A stretch of DNA of 53,086 nt from an uncultured Lachnospiraceae bacterium (GCA_947086895.1 CAMUAR010000021.1:1-53086); one strand, 5' to 3'. Shown: positions 1-9,477, numbered from the stretch's first letter. The notes: a model not told the origin generated them from the sequence alone. Numbers and translations are program-made.

Positions 1-60
1 TTGCCGAATGTGGCGGGAAGCCCCCGCCTCTATAGGTGGGGGAGGATGTCACATTAGTGC

Positions 61-89
61 TTGTAATATTTTTGAGAATAAGATATAAT
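61..89 (+). promoter_or_regulatory. Promoter of the tRNA-Val/tRNA-Leu unit
   Basis: A TTGTAA -35 box (61-66) and a perfect TATAAT -10 box (84-89) are separated by 17 bp. Transcription should begin about seven bases before the tRNA-Val 5' end. Just upstream, at 21-42, lies a 9-bp GC-rich hairpin without a T-run that probably belongs to whatever precedes the window. Confidence 0.65.
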
Positions 90-99
90 ACAACAGTGC

Positions 100-172
100 G
101 GAAGTTTAGCTCAGCTGGGAGAGCATCTGCCTTACAAGCAGAGGGTCATAGGTTCGATCCCTATAACTTCCA
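100..172 (+). tRNA. tRNA-Val (anticodon TAC)
   Basis: A 73-nt cloverleaf. The acceptor arm GGAAGTT pairs with AACTTCC at 165-171, and the discriminator base is A. The anticodon stem TCTGC/GCAGA encloses loop CTTACAA, giving anticodon TAC. The T-arm carries GGTTCGATCC. CCA is not encoded. Confidence 0.95.
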
Positions 173-221
173 TTTATAGAGTATCTACATAAACAATTTG
201 TTTGTAGAGGCTGCTATATCA

Positions 222-305
222 GCTGGTATGGTGGAATAGGCAGACACAAGAGACTTAAAATCTCTCGGAGGCAACTCCGTGCCGGTTCAAGTCCGGCTAC
301 CAGCA
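222..305 (+). tRNA. tRNA-Leu (anticodon TAA)
   Basis: An 84-nt class II tRNA with a long variable arm (CGGAGGCAACTCCG). The acceptor GCTGGTA pairs with TACCAGC at 298-304, with discriminator A. The anticodon stem AGAGA/TCTCT encloses CTTAAAA, so the anticodon is TAA. It lies 49 bp after tRNA-Val with no promoter between them, so the two are probably co-transcribed. CCA is not encoded. Confidence 0.95.
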
Positions 306-319
306 CTATTTTTTAGGTT

Positions 320-362
320 GAATCCACATTTTCAGTTGAGTGTTGATGTGGATTCTTTTTCT
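320..362 (+). terminator. Rho-independent terminator of the tRNA unit
   Basis: A perfect 10-bp stem, GAATCCACAT (320-329) with ATGTGGATTC (346-355), is followed directly by a T-rich tail. It ends the two-tRNA transcript. Confidence 0.9.
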
Positions 363-835
363 TTGATCAATATCTCTATAATCGCATTGGCAGAAGAATT
401 TTTCTTATTATTTTGATTAATGTTTTAATTATATCACATCCATCGTTTTGTTTCAATTCGCCCAGAGGATTTATTTCATCTCCTCCACACCCAACAGATT
501 GTCCGTCAGTAGTGTGATTCTTTTAATTTCATATACCTCTTATAAAATTCATTTTGTCGATCTTGCTATATATTATAGCGCCCATATATGAAGTTTTCTA
601 TCATTTCTCTGCTTGCATCATTTCAAAAGAAAACGTTTGGTATCAAAACTTGACAGAATAAGGAGAAATAGCTACAATAAATTAAAGAAACATACCAATA
701 TTAATTTTATTTTGCTGTGCAAAGTAATTGAAATATAATTTTAAATATCAATATTACTAATAATTCTAGATTTTAAGAAAAGTTAGGAAATTCAAAGTTT
801 ACTTGCCTTATATAAGCTGGAAAATGGAGGAGTAT
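363..835. other. AT-rich intergenic stretch with the promoter of the next gene
   Basis: I see no convincing gene here. The clearest element is a promoter, TTGACA (650-655), 17 bp, TACAAT (673-678), pointing at the zinc-ribbon gene. It leaves an untranslated leader of about 150 bases. The rest is very AT-rich without recognisable structure. Confidence 0.6.
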
Positions 836-3109
836 ATGGTTTGTAGCAAATGTAAAAGAAAAATAAAAGAGGGGGCAAATTTTTGTCCGTATTGTGGGAC
901 AAAATTGAAAGAAGAACAAGAGATATTAGAACAGTTAAATTTTAAACAGGAGAAGTTAGATATTGTTCAGATCAGTAAGGAGGCAGGCACAGAGCAAGAT
1001 ATAGAAAAATCGGATAATATAAAAATAAAGGCGGAAGAATACCATAATGCGCCAAGAGGAAACGAAGGTATAGATACTATACATACACATCAAAAGTTCC
1101 AAGGATTTCAGGAATCCTCATTAGACAAAGAAATACCAGAGAATGTAAAAGAGAACCAAGGTCATAATCCATCAAAAGAAAGTGAAGACTCAGATATCCT
1201 ACATACAAACCAAAAATCCCAAGAATCGCAAGAGTTCTCATTAGACAAAGAAACAGCAGAAAATGTAAAAGAGAACCAAGACCATAACCTTCCAAGGAAA
1301 AAAGAAGTATTAAATACTGTATATGTAGGTCAAGAATCCCAAGAACTCCTGGTAAACAAAGAAATAGCAGAGAGTGTAGAAGAGAATCAAGACCATAACC
1401 TTCCAAGAGAAAAAGAAGTGTTAAACACTGTGTATGTAGGTCAAGAATCCCAAGAAAACCCGTTATACAAAAAAATAGCAGAGAATGCGAAAAAGAATAA
1501 AAGCTATACCCAAAAAAAAGAAAACGAAAACTTAGAAACGAAAAGTGACCTGGCGACAAAAAAGCAAGAATCTGCAAAAATGCCAGATTTTATTTTGGAG
1601 GATAATCAAAATCAGGGAAAGCAAAATTGGATTAAAACAAGAAACCACGCAAAAACAAAATCACATAATAGAATAAAACAGTTTTTAGATATTTTGGAAA
1701 AGCCAAAGAAAAAATACACGTTATTATCTGCTGGAATCGCTGCAGCAGCTCTGGTTGTTATTGTATTGCTTGTGATAATACTTTCAACTGGTGGAAGCGA
1801 AAAGTGGAAATTTTACGATAAGGACGCTATTTACAGTATTTTAAGTGAAGATAATTTAAAGGTGATTGATGTTTTTTATGGGAAGATCGTTCAGGAACCA
1901 GATATTTCTGAAGTTTATTTGCGGGATATTTCTTTGGATGCGGCAACACAGCTTATAGTCGATGGAAAACAAGATTTATATGTTATTACAAAGAAAGAGT
2001 GTTCGATTATAGCAAATGATGTTTCTTATGCTGCAATGTCTGTTTCCGGTGAGGGGATTGTTTATACAGTATGGGACGATAATGGATATAAGCTTTATTT
2101 ATATAATATCAAAAAGAAAAAGTCGGAGCTGGTTGCAGAGGAATTGGAAAGTTATGAACATATTGTTATTTCTGCGGATGGAAAAGCCGTAGCGTATATA
2201 GGAAAAGATTCCAGATGTTGTTTATATAAAAATAGCAGGAACCAGACAGAAACAATAAAAGATGCTTGGCCAGTTGCACTTTCCGCGGAAGGAGAGTACT
2301 TATATTATGTAAAAAATTCAAATTTTTATGTGGCAAAGAGCATGAAAGATGTACAAAAACTGGGAGAAGAGCCTTCATCAATAATTTTTAATCGTGATAT
2401 GACGCAATTACTTTACAGTTATAATTTTAAAACTTATTTTTGTAAAAATGGCGAGAAAACGAATATAGCAGTTTCTTCGAAAGGTTCAGCAAAACTTATA
2501 ATGCCAGATAATGTACAGATAAATATTTATTATGGAGGAAATCAGCTGGTTTGCGGGACAGAAGAACTTTGTGAAATCGTATGTGATATTGACGGAGGTC
2601 TGTATTATATCAATCAACAAATGGAGGCTCAAAAAATTGTTGGCAGTTATGAAGAGTGTCAAGTATCAACAGACGGAATGTCCTTGATTTACAGCAGGGG
2701 AAACAAGCTGTACAAGGTAAAAAATATGAAAAAATCACTGGAAGCAGCACTTGTCGAAGAAATTTCGTATGTGGGTTCTTTTCTTGCAAATACAGGGCTG
2801 AACAAAATTTATTTTGAAAATGAAGACAAAGAATTAATGTATATGGAAAATGGCAAAAAGCCATGGAAGGTTTATGATGATTTTCTTTATGATAGGGAGA
2901 TCATAGGGGATAATCTTTATTTTATAGGAGATTTTTCTCGCGGAACAGGTACATTATATTTGTCGGAGAGCGGCAAAAAGAAAAAACCGATTTCAGAAGT
3001 GAAAGATATCGATAGTATTGGAGGGAATATATACTATCAAACAGAAGATAATGAATTATATTTGTTGGATGGTGACAAGGCAATAAAAGTTTTGGATGAG
3101 TTTGAGTAA
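836..3109 (+). CDS. Zinc-ribbon membrane protein with repeats and a C-terminal propeller-like region
   Basis: This is a 757-aa protein of unknown function. The start is ATG 836, chosen because GGAGGAG lies directly upstream; in-frame TTG 803 and ATG 824 are less well placed. Residues 3-22 form a CxxC-CxxC zinc ribbon (CSKC, CPYC). Residues about 83-236 hold four 37-40-residue repeats rich in Q, E, K and N (DNA 1082-1543). One transmembrane helix follows near residues 295-320. The remaining ~430 residues alternate short beta-like segments of the form 'Y-x-hydrophobic', as in beta-propeller sensor proteins. A cytoplasmic zinc ribbon, disordered stalk, membrane helix and external propeller fit a membrane-anchored sensor or scaffold, but that role is inference. 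It has its own promoter at 650-678. Confidence 0.85.
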   Translation: MVCSKCKRKIKEGANFCPYCGTKLKEEQEILEQLNFKQEKLDIVQISKEAGTEQDIEKSDNIKIKAEEYHNAPRGNEGIDTIHTHQKFQGFQESSLDKEIPENVKENQGHNPSKESEDSDILHTNQKSQESQEFSLDKETAENVKENQDHNLPRKKEVLNTVYVGQESQELLVNKEIAESVEENQDHNLPREKEVLNTVYVGQESQENPLYKKIAENAKKNKSYTQKKENENLETKSDLATKKQESAKMPDFILEDNQNQGKQNWIKTRNHAKTKSHNRIKQFLDILEKPKKKYTLLSAGIAAAALVVIVLLVIILSTGGSEKWKFYDKDAIYSILSEDNLKVIDVFYGKIVQEPDISEVYLRDISLDAATQLIVDGKQDLYVITKKECSIIANDVSYAAMSVSGEGIVYTVWDDNGYKLYLYNIKKKKSELVAEELESYEHIVISADGKAVAYIGKDSRCCLYKNSRNQTETIKDAWPVALSAEGEYLYYVKNSNFYVAKSMKDVQKLGEEPSSIIFNRDMTQLLYSYNFKTYFCKNGEKTNIAVSSKGSAKLIMPDNVQINIYYGGNQLVCGTEELCEIVCDIDGGLYYINQQMEAQKIVGSYEECQVSTDGMSLIYSRGNKLYKVKNMKKSLEAALVEEISYVGSFLANTGLNKIYFENEDKELMYMENGKKPWKVYDDFLYDREIIGDNLYFIGDFSRGTGTLYLSESGKKKKPISEVKDIDSIGGNIYYQTEDNELYLLDGDKAIKVLDEFE

Positions 3110-3305
3110 TTTTAAATACAGGTGTTTTTATTATTATAAAGCAAAGTTCTTTTGTATTTTTATAATATATTTCTGGTAAAAATATTTTTGTTCTGGTAAG
3201 CTATTTGGTTTGGAAAAAAATATCAGATAGATTTTATAAGGATATCAGAGAAATTTTGCTGTGCTTTTGAATTGCGTGTTTGTGATATATAGAGGGAAAA
3301 AAGCC

Positions 3306-3334
3306 TTGACAAAAAGCATCTTAGGCATTATGAT
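3306..3334 (+). promoter_or_regulatory. Promoter of the T-box/leuS transcript
   Basis: A consensus TTGACA (3306-3311) lies 17 bp before TATGAT (3329-3334). The transcript would start near 3341, just ahead of the T-box leader. The ~190 bases before it (3110-3305) hold only a weak AAATACA/TGTATTT hairpin. Confidence 0.8.
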
Positions 3335-3340
3335 AAGAAA

Positions 3341-3628
3341 AATCACTTTTTTAACAAGTCAAAGACAGCGAAGAGGAGTAGTAAGAAAGACAGCCTTTCA
3401 GAGAGCGGCGCATGGGTGGAAAGCCGCAGGTGTTTGATTTCTGAACTCGCCTCAGAGTCCTGAAGCTGAAATAAAGAAAGGATAACTGTAGTATAATGGT
3501 ATCCTGCAAGTAGGCTTCAGCGGTGTTCCTACGTTACGGGAATTGAGGGCATGCGAAATTTGCATGAACTAGGGTGGTACCGCGAGGAATAAGCCTCGTC
3601 TCTAGAAGTATAGAGACGAGGTTTTTTT
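3341..3628 (+). promoter_or_regulatory. T-box leader, probably leucine specific, with terminator
   Basis: The conserved T-box sequence AGGGTGGTACCGCG lies at 3571-3584. It is followed by a perfect 11-bp terminator (CCTCGTCTCTA 3594-3604 with TAGAGACGAGG 3611-3621) and seven Ts. Upstream, Stem I is recognisable, with an apical region around 3398-3440 and a specifier loop GAACTC at 3443-3448. The specifier codon CTC reads leucine, agreeing with leuS downstream. The UGGU bulge would pair with an ACCA end, so it expects a tRNA with discriminator A, as leucine tRNAs have. Uncharged tRNA-Leu(GAG) should stabilise the antiterminator. The tRNA-Leu(TAA) at 222-305 does not match the CTC specifier and is not the obvious ligand. 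Confidence 0.93.
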
Positions 3629-3796
3629 ATGCACAGACCTGTGCAGTGGAATTATGCCGCTGGCGCGAAAAGAAAATCAGAGTTCGGCATACACGGGTGT
3701 CCAAAGGAAAAAACGCCCGGTTATTATCAAAAACAGAAGGAGGATGGTGCTTCTCCCGCAACAAAGAGAAAATGGGGGGTTGTGCCTAATAAAGTC

Positions 3797-4009
3797 ATGA
3801 AAATCAACTATACAGAGTTAGGAAAAAGAATAAAACAGGTTCGAGAGGAGAGAGAAATATCTCAGGAAAAATTGGCGGAAATAGCTGGTATATTGATTCA
3901 GAAAGTCAGCGAGATCGAGAACGGAAAGACGAAAATGAAACTTCAGGAATTTATGAATATAGCAGATGCGCTGGATACAACTATTGACGTGCTGCTTTTT
4001 GGAAAATAA
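3797..4009 (+). CDS. Small Cro/CI-type helix-turn-helix regulator
   Basis: This is a 70-aa protein that is essentially one HTH_3 domain. It runs from KINYTELGKRIKQVRE through SQEKLAEIAG and the recognition-helix region to SEIENGK, and ends in DTTIDVLLFGK, as SinR/YgzD-like one-domain repressors do. ATG 3797 is chosen because it begins the conserved domain. GTG 3782, behind a G-run, is an alternative. The frame stays open back to the end of the T-box terminator without a useful ribosome site. The gene sits between the T-box terminator and leuS, so read-through at leucine starvation should raise its expression. Its target is unknown. Confidence 0.7.
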   Translation: MKINYTELGKRIKQVREEREISQEKLAEIAGILIQKVSEIENGKTKMKLQEFMNIADALDTTIDVLLFGK

Positions 4010-4284
4010 AACTTGCGGTGTAAAAGTGCGTCGGATCAATTTTGCTGCGGGCAGCAGGAGAGTAAAGTTTGATTGCATAGATTTATAAAAAGAAAATATG
4101 TTGATGCGGTCGCACGAAGGATGTTTTTTGCTTGATTATATACATTTTTATTACATTTAAAGGTGCAGAAAAGACACACTTTTAAAATCTGTTTCAGCAG
4201 CGTGCAGAGGAAAACAATAGTGTATGTTTACGTACAAAAACATTTTGTTAAATGGATTTTATCTGGGAAAGGAAGGAAAGGAAA
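4010..4284. other. Gap between the small regulator and leuS
   Basis: These 275 bases carry no gene. A weak promoter-like pair (TTGCTT and TTACAT near 4130-4158, 17 bp apart) could give leuS a second start. There is no second T-box sequence, so leuS appears to depend on read-through from the leader at 3341-3628. Confidence 0.4.
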
Positions 4285-6717
4285 ATGGCAGAATCAAATG
4301 AAATAAAAGAGAATTATTCGCCGAAGGAAATTGAAAAAAAATGGCAGGATATCTGGGAGAAAGAAGGAGCGTTTAAAGCGGGTGAGGACTATTCAAAGCC
4401 AAAATATTATGCGCTTGTAGAGTTTCCGTATCCGTCAGGGCAGGGATTGCATGTGGGGCATCCGCGCCCGTACACAGCGCTTGATATTATTTCGCGCAAG
4501 CGCAGAATGCAGGGATATAATGTTCTATTTCCAATGGGATGGGATGCGTTTGGGCTTCCGACGGAGAACTATGCAATCAAAAATCATATTCATCCGAAGA
4601 TTGTTACAGAAAATAATGTAGCGCATTTTAAAGCGCAGTTAAGATCTCTTGGATATTCATTTGACTGGGAGCGCGAGATCAATACGACTGACCCGGAATA
4701 TTATAAATGGACCCAGTGGATTTTCTTAAAATTGTTTAAAAAGGGACTTGCTTATAAAGCACAGATTCCGATTAACTGGTGTACTTCATGCAAGGTTGGT
4801 CTGGCAAATGAGGAAGTTGTCAATGGCAAATGCGACCGCTGTGGCGGAGAGGTAGTGCGAAAAGTAAAAAGCCAGTGGATGTTAAAAATTACAGAGTATG
4901 CAGATAAGCTGTTAGAGGGGCTTGAGCATGTCAATTATATCGAGAAGGTAAAAGTTTCACAGAAAAACTGGATTGGGCGTTCTGTCGGCGCGGAGGTAGA
5001 TTTTCAGCTTGCAGGCAGGGAAGATACATTGCGAATTTTTACAACAAGACCAGATACATTGTTTGGGGCGACCTATATGGTAATTTCGCCAGAGCATCCG
5101 TTTATTGAAAAATATAAAGATGAAATTACAAACTACGGTGAAGTGAAAGAATACCGCGCGCAGGCTGCAAAGAAATCGGATTTTGAGCGCACGGAGCTGG
5201 CAAAGGAGAAAACTGGCGTGCTGATGGGAGGAATTTCGGCAATCAATCCTGTAAATGGAAAAGAAATTCCGATCTGGATCTCGGATTATGTGCTGATGAC
5301 TTACGGTACTGGTGCAATTATGGCTGTGCCGGCACATGATGAAAGAGACTGGGAGTTTGCAAAAAAATTTAGTCTGCCGATTGTTGAGGTTGTCGCGGGC
5401 GGAAACGTGCAGGAGGCAGCATTTACAGATGTGGCGACAGGAAAACTTGTCAATTCTGATTTTCTTGATGGGCTTGAAGTAAAAGACGCGAAAGAAAAAA
5501 TTATAAATTGGCTGGAAGAAAGAGGGATTGGAAAGCAGAAAGTAAATTATAAGCTGCGCGACTGGGTGTTTTCACGCCAGCGTTACTGGGGAGAACCGAT
5601 TCCGGTTGTGCATTGCGAAAAATGCGGCTATGTGCCGCTGCCGGAGAGCGAACTGCCTTTGATGCTGCCGGAGGTTGACAGCTATATGCCGACAGATAAC
5701 GGAGAGTCGCCGCTTGCTGCAATGACAGATTGGCTGAACACCACATGCCCTTGCTGCGGCGGACCTGCCAGAAGAGAATCTGATACAATGCCGCAGTGGG
5801 CGGGGTCCTCATGGTATTTCCTGCGCTATATCGACCCAAAAAATAACAGTGCATTTGCAAAAGAAGAAGCATTAAAATATTGGCTTCCGGTGGACTGGTA
5901 CAACGGCGGTATGGAGCATACAACTCTGCATCTTTTATATTCTCGTTTTTGGCATAAATTCCTCTATGACGAAGGGCTTGTACCGACAAACGAACCATAT
6001 CAAAAGCGTACTTCGCATGGTATGATTTTGGGGGAGAACGGCGAGAAGATGAGTAAGTCGCGCGGAAATGTTGTCAATCCAGATGATATTGTGGAGGAGT
6101 ATGGCGCAGACACGCTTAGAACTTACGAAATGTTTATCGGTGCGTTTGATTTAAGCGCAGCTTGGTCGCAGGATGGCGTAAAGGGCTGCCGCCGCTTCCT
6201 TGATCGTGTATGGAAGCTGAAGGATATGCTGACGGACGGCGATGCATACACAAAAGAACTTGAAATTAAGATTCATCAGACAATCAAAAAGGTGGATAAT
6301 GATTTTGAGGCGTTAAAGTTTAATACTGCGATTGCAGCAATGATGAGCCTGGTCAATGAATTTTACAAGGCAGGCAGTGTGACTGCAGCAGAATTCCGCA
6401 CACTGTTGCTGATGCTCTCTCCGGTAGCGCCGCATCTGTGCGAGGAATTATGGGAGATATCTGGCGGCAAAAAAAGAATTTATCAGCAGGAATGGCCAAA
6501 GTATGACGAGGCAAAAACTGTGGAGGATGAGATAGAGATTGCTGTGCAGATCAATGGTAAAGTGAAGGCTACCGTCAAGGTTGCATTGGAGGACGAGCAG
6601 GAGACGGCGCGTGCAAAAGTAATGGCAGAACCAGCGGTTGTCGCATTGCTCACAGGAAAAAATATTGTAAAAGAAATTTATGTAAAAGGAAGAATTTACA
6701 ATATTGTTGCAAAGTAA
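4285..6717 (+). CDS. leuS: Leucyl-tRNA synthetase
   Basis: This 810-aa cytoplasmic class Ia aminoacyl-tRNA synthetase charges tRNA-Leu. The start ATG 4285 follows a GGAAAGGA site; an upstream in-frame ATG at 4252 lacks one. The HIGH signature appears as HVGH at residues 56-59, and KMSKS near residue 588. Between them lie the CP1 editing domain ([14 protein letters not shown] and the [15 protein letters not shown] stretch) and zinc-binding cysteine clusters (CTSC/CDRC, CEKC/CPCC). The length is normal for bacterial LeuRS. It is controlled by the leucine T-box about 0.7 kb upstream, with the small HTH gene in between. Confidence 0.98.
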   Translation: MAESNEIKENYSPKEIEKKWQDIWEKEGAFKAGEDYSKPKYYALVEFPYPSGQGLHVGHPRPYTALDIISRKRRMQGYNVLFPMGWDAFGLPTENYAIKNHIHPKIVTENNVAHFKAQLRSLGYSFDWEREINTTDPEYYKWTQWIFLKLFKKGLAYKAQIPINWCTSCKVGLANEEVVNGKCDRCGGEVVRKVKSQWMLKITEYADKLLEGLEHVNYIEKVKVSQKNWIGRSVGAEVDFQLAGREDTLRIFTTRPDTLFGATYMVISPEHPFIEKYKDEITNYGEVKEYRAQAAKKSDFERTELAKEKTGVLMGGISAINPVNGKEIPIWISDYVLMTYGTGAIMAVPAHDERDWEFAKKFSLPIVEVVAGGNVQEAAFTDVATGKLVNSDFLDGLEVKDAKEKIINWLEERGIGKQKVNYKLRDWVFSRQRYWGEPIPVVHCEKCGYVPLPESELPLMLPEVDSYMPTDNGESPLAAMTDWLNTTCPCCGGPARRESDTMPQWAGSSWYFLRYIDPKNNSAFAKEEALKYWLPVDWYNGGMEHTTLHLLYSRFWHKFLYDEGLVPTNEPYQKRTSHGMILGENGEKMSKSRGNVVNPDDIVEEYGADTLRTYEMFIGAFDLSAAWSQDGVKGCRRFLDRVWKLKDMLTDGDAYTKELEIKIHQTIKKVDNDFEALKFNTAIAAMMSLVNEFYKAGSVTAAEFRTLLLMLSPVAPHLCEELWEISGGKKRIYQQEWPKYDEAKTVEDEIEIAVQINGKVKATVKVALEDEQETARAKVMAEPAVVALLTGKNIVKEIYVKGRIYNIVAK

Positions 6718-6750
6718 GATACACTTTTTGTTATATCCTTTTGTTTCTCT

Positions 6751-6779
6751 TGCCTTTTGATTGAGATTTTGATAAAATA
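6751..6779 (+). promoter_or_regulatory. Putative promoter of the sortase gene
   Basis: TTGCCT (6751-6756) and TAAAAT (6774-6779) are spaced by 17 bp. A GC-rich hairpin, GCCCGCCGCC (6802-6811) with GGCGGTGGGC (6832-6841), lies in the leader before the sortase start. It has no T-run, so it may be a leader structure rather than a terminator. Confidence 0.45.
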
Positions 6780-6869
6780 TCAGAGAAGAAAAAATCAAAC
6801 CGCCCGCCGCCATAATTTATAGTAAGCAGAAGGCGGTGGGCAAAAGTATAAGTTTTAGAAAGAGCAGGT

Positions 6870-8063
6870 ATGAACAATCGGTGGAAGATCGGAAATATTT
6901 CCTTTCATAACAAGGAGGATTATAAGGCTGGACAGAGAGATTTGGAACGAATTCGAGCGATCGTATCTGATGTAAATTTAAACAATCGCAGGGAAGCGCA
7001 AGAACTCTACCAGATTTTAAAGGCACAGCCTTTTTTATTTGAAACAGAACTTGGCATTGCATTCCGCAGTTATCTGCTTGATAAGTCGGAGGGAGAGTCT
7101 TTAAGCAGCGGGCTATTTTCAGAGGAGCTGTTAAAGAGCAGTAAGAAGGCAAATACAGCTGCGGTTAAGAAAACAGGACGATCCGCCGATATAAAAAAGA
7201 GAAAGCGGCGGATGGTTATACTGGGAATTGCGGCAAGTCTTGGCGTTATGCTGTTTTCTTTGTATAAAATATTTTCTTATGATATTTTAAGTTATATCAG
7301 TGAGAGAAAGATGGAAGAACTTTCGACAAGTATTCTTTCTCCAATTGAAGGGGAAGTGTCACAGGAGCATCGTATTGCGGATCTTGTTGCAAGCGGGCTT
7401 TATACAAAAGAGGAAGCGGCTGTAAAAGCGGGACAGGAAGTTGCGGAAGCAGAAAATGTAACAGAAGAATCGGGTGTTTTATACAAATACAGCGTGCTTT
7501 TTAAGAGAAATTCTGAATTGGCGGGATGGATTCAAATTGCTGATACAATTGTAAATTATCCGGTTATGCTGACGCCGGACGATGAAGAGTACTATTTAAA
7601 GCGGGGATTTGACAAAAAGTCTGACATCAACGGTATCCCGTTTATGGACGTGCGGTGCAGCGTCGCCGAGCCTACGACAAATTTCTTGATCTATGGGCAT
7701 AATATGAAAAACGGCTCGATGTTTTCAACTCTGCTGAAATATGAGCAGGAGGAATTTTACAAAGAGCATCCAATTATCCGATTTGACACAATTTATGAGA
7801 CCGGTCAATATGAGATTGTCGGTGTGTTCCGAACGCAAGTCGCTTTTCAAGGAGAGCAGGCATACCGCTATTATGAATTTATTCAGGCGGACAGTAAAAA
7901 AGAGTATGATGAATATATTGCGTTTGTCAAGGAGCAGTCTTTTTATGAAACAGGCGTCACAGCAGAGTATGGAACACAGCTTATTACATTGTCTACCTGT
8001 GACCGTTCCATTGAGGAAGGGCGGTTGGTCGTTGTTGGACGAAAGTGCGAAAAAAACGATTAA
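6870..8063 (+). CDS. srtB: Class B sortase
   Basis: This 397-aa membrane-anchored cysteine transpeptidase attaches surface proteins to the wall. About 110 cytoplasmic residues come first, then a basic stretch and a membrane helix near residues 113-135 (VILGIAASLGVMLFSLYKIF). The catalytic domain follows. The active-site histidine lies in IYGHN, the nucleophilic cysteine in LSTC and the arginine in EEGRLVV, in the order typical of sortases. The sequence around the histidine (FLIYGHNMKNGSMF) is typical of class B. The next gene encodes a protein with a TPQTG sorting signal, so the two look like a dedicated enzyme-substrate pair. Class B enzymes of Clostridia are known to prefer (S/N)PxTG-like signals. 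The long N-terminal cytoplasmic part has no known role. Confidence 0.93.
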   Translation: MNNRWKIGNISFHNKEDYKAGQRDLERIRAIVSDVNLNNRREAQELYQILKAQPFLFETELGIAFRSYLLDKSEGESLSSGLFSEELLKSSKKANTAAVKKTGRSADIKKRKRRMVILGIAASLGVMLFSLYKIFSYDILSYISERKMEELSTSILSPIEGEVSQEHRIADLVASGLYTKEEAAVKAGQEVAEAENVTEESGVLYKYSVLFKRNSELAGWIQIADTIVNYPVMLTPDDEEYYLKRGFDKKSDINGIPFMDVRCSVAEPTTNFLIYGHNMKNGSMFSTLLKYEQEEFYKEHPIIRFDTIYETGQYEIVGVFRTQVAFQGEQAYRYYEFIQADSKKEYDEYIAFVKEQSFYETGVTAEYGTQLITLSTCDRSIEEGRLVVVGRKCEKND

Positions 8064-8206
8064 GATAGGAAAATCATACTTTATATATCAGACAATTTTA
8101 GATTAAAATGTAAAGAAAGATTTAAAATTAGAAAGCTTTACATAAAAATAAGAATTTCCATGGAAGGTAGCGGAAGGAGTCTATAACAGGCGAAAGGATC
8201 TTATTT

Positions 8207-9139
8207 ATGAAAAAAAAGAAAAATATAAAAGTGGCAGCAGTAACAATATTTTTTGTTTTTGCTCTGGTTGTTGTCAGTGTGCTGCCTTCTTTTGTTGCTG
8301 CGGCAACAAAACTTACGGTTTCTGAAAAGGAATATAATGTCTCGGTAACAATGCTTCCAGATGGGGTGTCAAAGGGATATGCGAAATTGCATGATGCCTC
8401 GCTTGACGCAAAAAATTATGAGCTTGCGTTGTTTGATGGCGCGGAGGCTCTCGCTGCGATGGAAGCCGCGCTGAAGTCAGCGGGAGAAGAACTTTCGGAT
8501 TTAGAATTGCTTGCGATGGAGGTAATTCTCTACGAGAGTGATGAAGAGGGGGATTTTTACCCGGTGGATGAGCGCAAAGGAGCAACGGTGGTTTGTTCAG
8601 TTCCAAGCGGAATGCGGGCAAACGCTGATAAGGTTCAGATGGTTGCAGCGGATGCTAAGGGTAAGCTGCAGCGCATTGATACACAGCTGGTCGAGGTGAA
8701 CGGCGAGGAATCTGTAAAGTTTGATGTCGGTGCGTTTGATGTTTATGCGTTTGTCTATAAAAAGACAGGTTCTTTGACGGGCGGCACGGTTCCGACTCCG
8801 ACAAAAGCAGCTGTGCCGACCAAGAAACCGGAAAATACGCCGACACCAACGGTTTCCCCAACAAAAAAACCAGACAATACACCGACTGCACAGCCAGCGA
8901 AACCAACCAAATCTCCAGAAAAAAAGCCGACAAGTACCCCTACTCCAGCTCCAACGAAAGCTCTTGCGGGGACGGGCGGGCAATCTGGACAGACCTCAGC
9001 AAGTGTCACCAAGCAGCCGGACAGAGACCGGACGCCGCAGACAGGAGATGATTTTGACCGGGCGGGTTATATTGCTTTGTTTGTTGCTGGTGCAACGGTA
9101 TTTGCAGGTATTTTAATCCAAATCGGACGCAAAAAATAA
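8207..9139 (+). CDS. Sortase-anchored surface protein with TPQTG signal
   Basis: This 310-aa secreted protein starts at ATG 8207 behind AAAGGA. It has a basic N-terminus and hydrophobic signal peptide (residues 9-30, cleavage probably after FVAAA). A ~150-aa unrecognised domain comes next. A Pro/Thr/Lys-rich wall-spanning linker follows (about residues 190-255, with repeats such as TPTPT and KKPDNTP). The C-terminal sorting signal is TPQTG, then a hydrophobic helix and the tail IGRKK. TPQTG differs from LPXTG and fits the class B sortase encoded 143 bp upstream. The ectodomain is rich in acidic residues and lacks cysteines; I cannot name its function. Confidence 0.88.
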   Translation: MKKKKNIKVAAVTIFFVFALVVVSVLPSFVAAATKLTVSEKEYNVSVTMLPDGVSKGYAKLHDASLDAKNYELALFDGAEALAAMEAALKSAGEELSDLELLAMEVILYESDEEGDFYPVDERKGATVVCSVPSGMRANADKVQMVAADAKGKLQRIDTQLVEVNGEESVKFDVGAFDVYAFVYKKTGSLTGGTVPTPTKAAVPTKKPENTPTPTVSPTKKPDNTPTAQPAKPTKSPEKKPTSTPTPAPTKALAGTGGQSGQTSASVTKQPDRDRTPQTGDDFDRAGYIALFVAGATVFAGILIQIGRKK

Positions 9140-9149
9140 GTAAAAAAAT

Positions 9150-9184
9150 ATGCCCTTCCAAATAATTTGGAGGGGCATAACGGT
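9150..9184. terminator. Bidirectional terminator between convergent genes
   Basis: ATGCCCTTCCAAAT pairs with ATTTGGAGGGGCAT (9150-9178) with one mismatch. An A-run precedes it and a T-containing tail follows. It separates the sortase substrate gene from the oppositely oriented small gene ending at 9185. Confidence 0.75.
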
Positions 9185-9451
9185 TTACTTTAGCAACATT
9201 TTTTTTACGGCGTGAAACCGGTTTAAATCCTGCGCTGACATTTGGGATTCCAGGATTTCGGAAATCAATGAGGATTCCTGCGCTGTAAATTTTAACCTTA
9301 AGGCGTTCATCTTTGTGATTGTTTTCATGTATAAGGCAGGCATTTTGCTTTCAGGAGTCTTTTCTGATTCCTCCATAAGTTCGGTTAAAAATTTCTTTTT
9401 TACCGGGTCCAAATCTTTTAATTCAGGTCGGTTTAGCCAATCGCGGTTCAT
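9185..9451 (-). CDS. Small helical hypothetical protein
   Basis: An 88-aa protein starting at ATG 9451, which sits behind GGAGGG on the minus strand; an in-frame ATG at 9469 overlaps that site and is rejected. It is soluble and predicted almost wholly helical, with many Lys, Glu, Met and Leu residues. It has no signal peptide, membrane helix or cysteine motif. I do not recognise the family. Like the next minus-strand gene it is rich in Met and Gln, and the two may form a small unit. Confidence 0.6.
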   Translation of the reverse strand: MNRDWLNRPELKDLDPVKKKFLTELMEESEKTPESKMPALYMKTITKMNALRLKFTAQESSLISEILESQMSAQDLNRFHAVKKMLLK

Positions 9452-9477
9452 AGTTATAATTCCCTCCATTTTCCGGT

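Noticed and set aside
21..42. GC-rich hairpin at the window start as a terminator or a known RNA
   Set aside because: It has no T-run, and the sequence before it is missing, so its identity cannot be judged.
222..305. tRNA-Leu(TAA) as the ligand of the nearby leucine T-box
   Set aside because: The specifier codon is CTC, which calls for a GAG anticodon; only the discriminator base is compatible.
1077..1577. Minus-strand open frame with repeats
   Set aside because: It mirrors the Q/E/K repeats of the zinc-ribbon gene on the opposite strand and has no start signals.
3629..3796. N-terminal extension of the small HTH gene back to the T-box terminator
   Set aside because: ATG 3629 follows the T-run directly with no ribosome site, and the extra residues show no conserved character.
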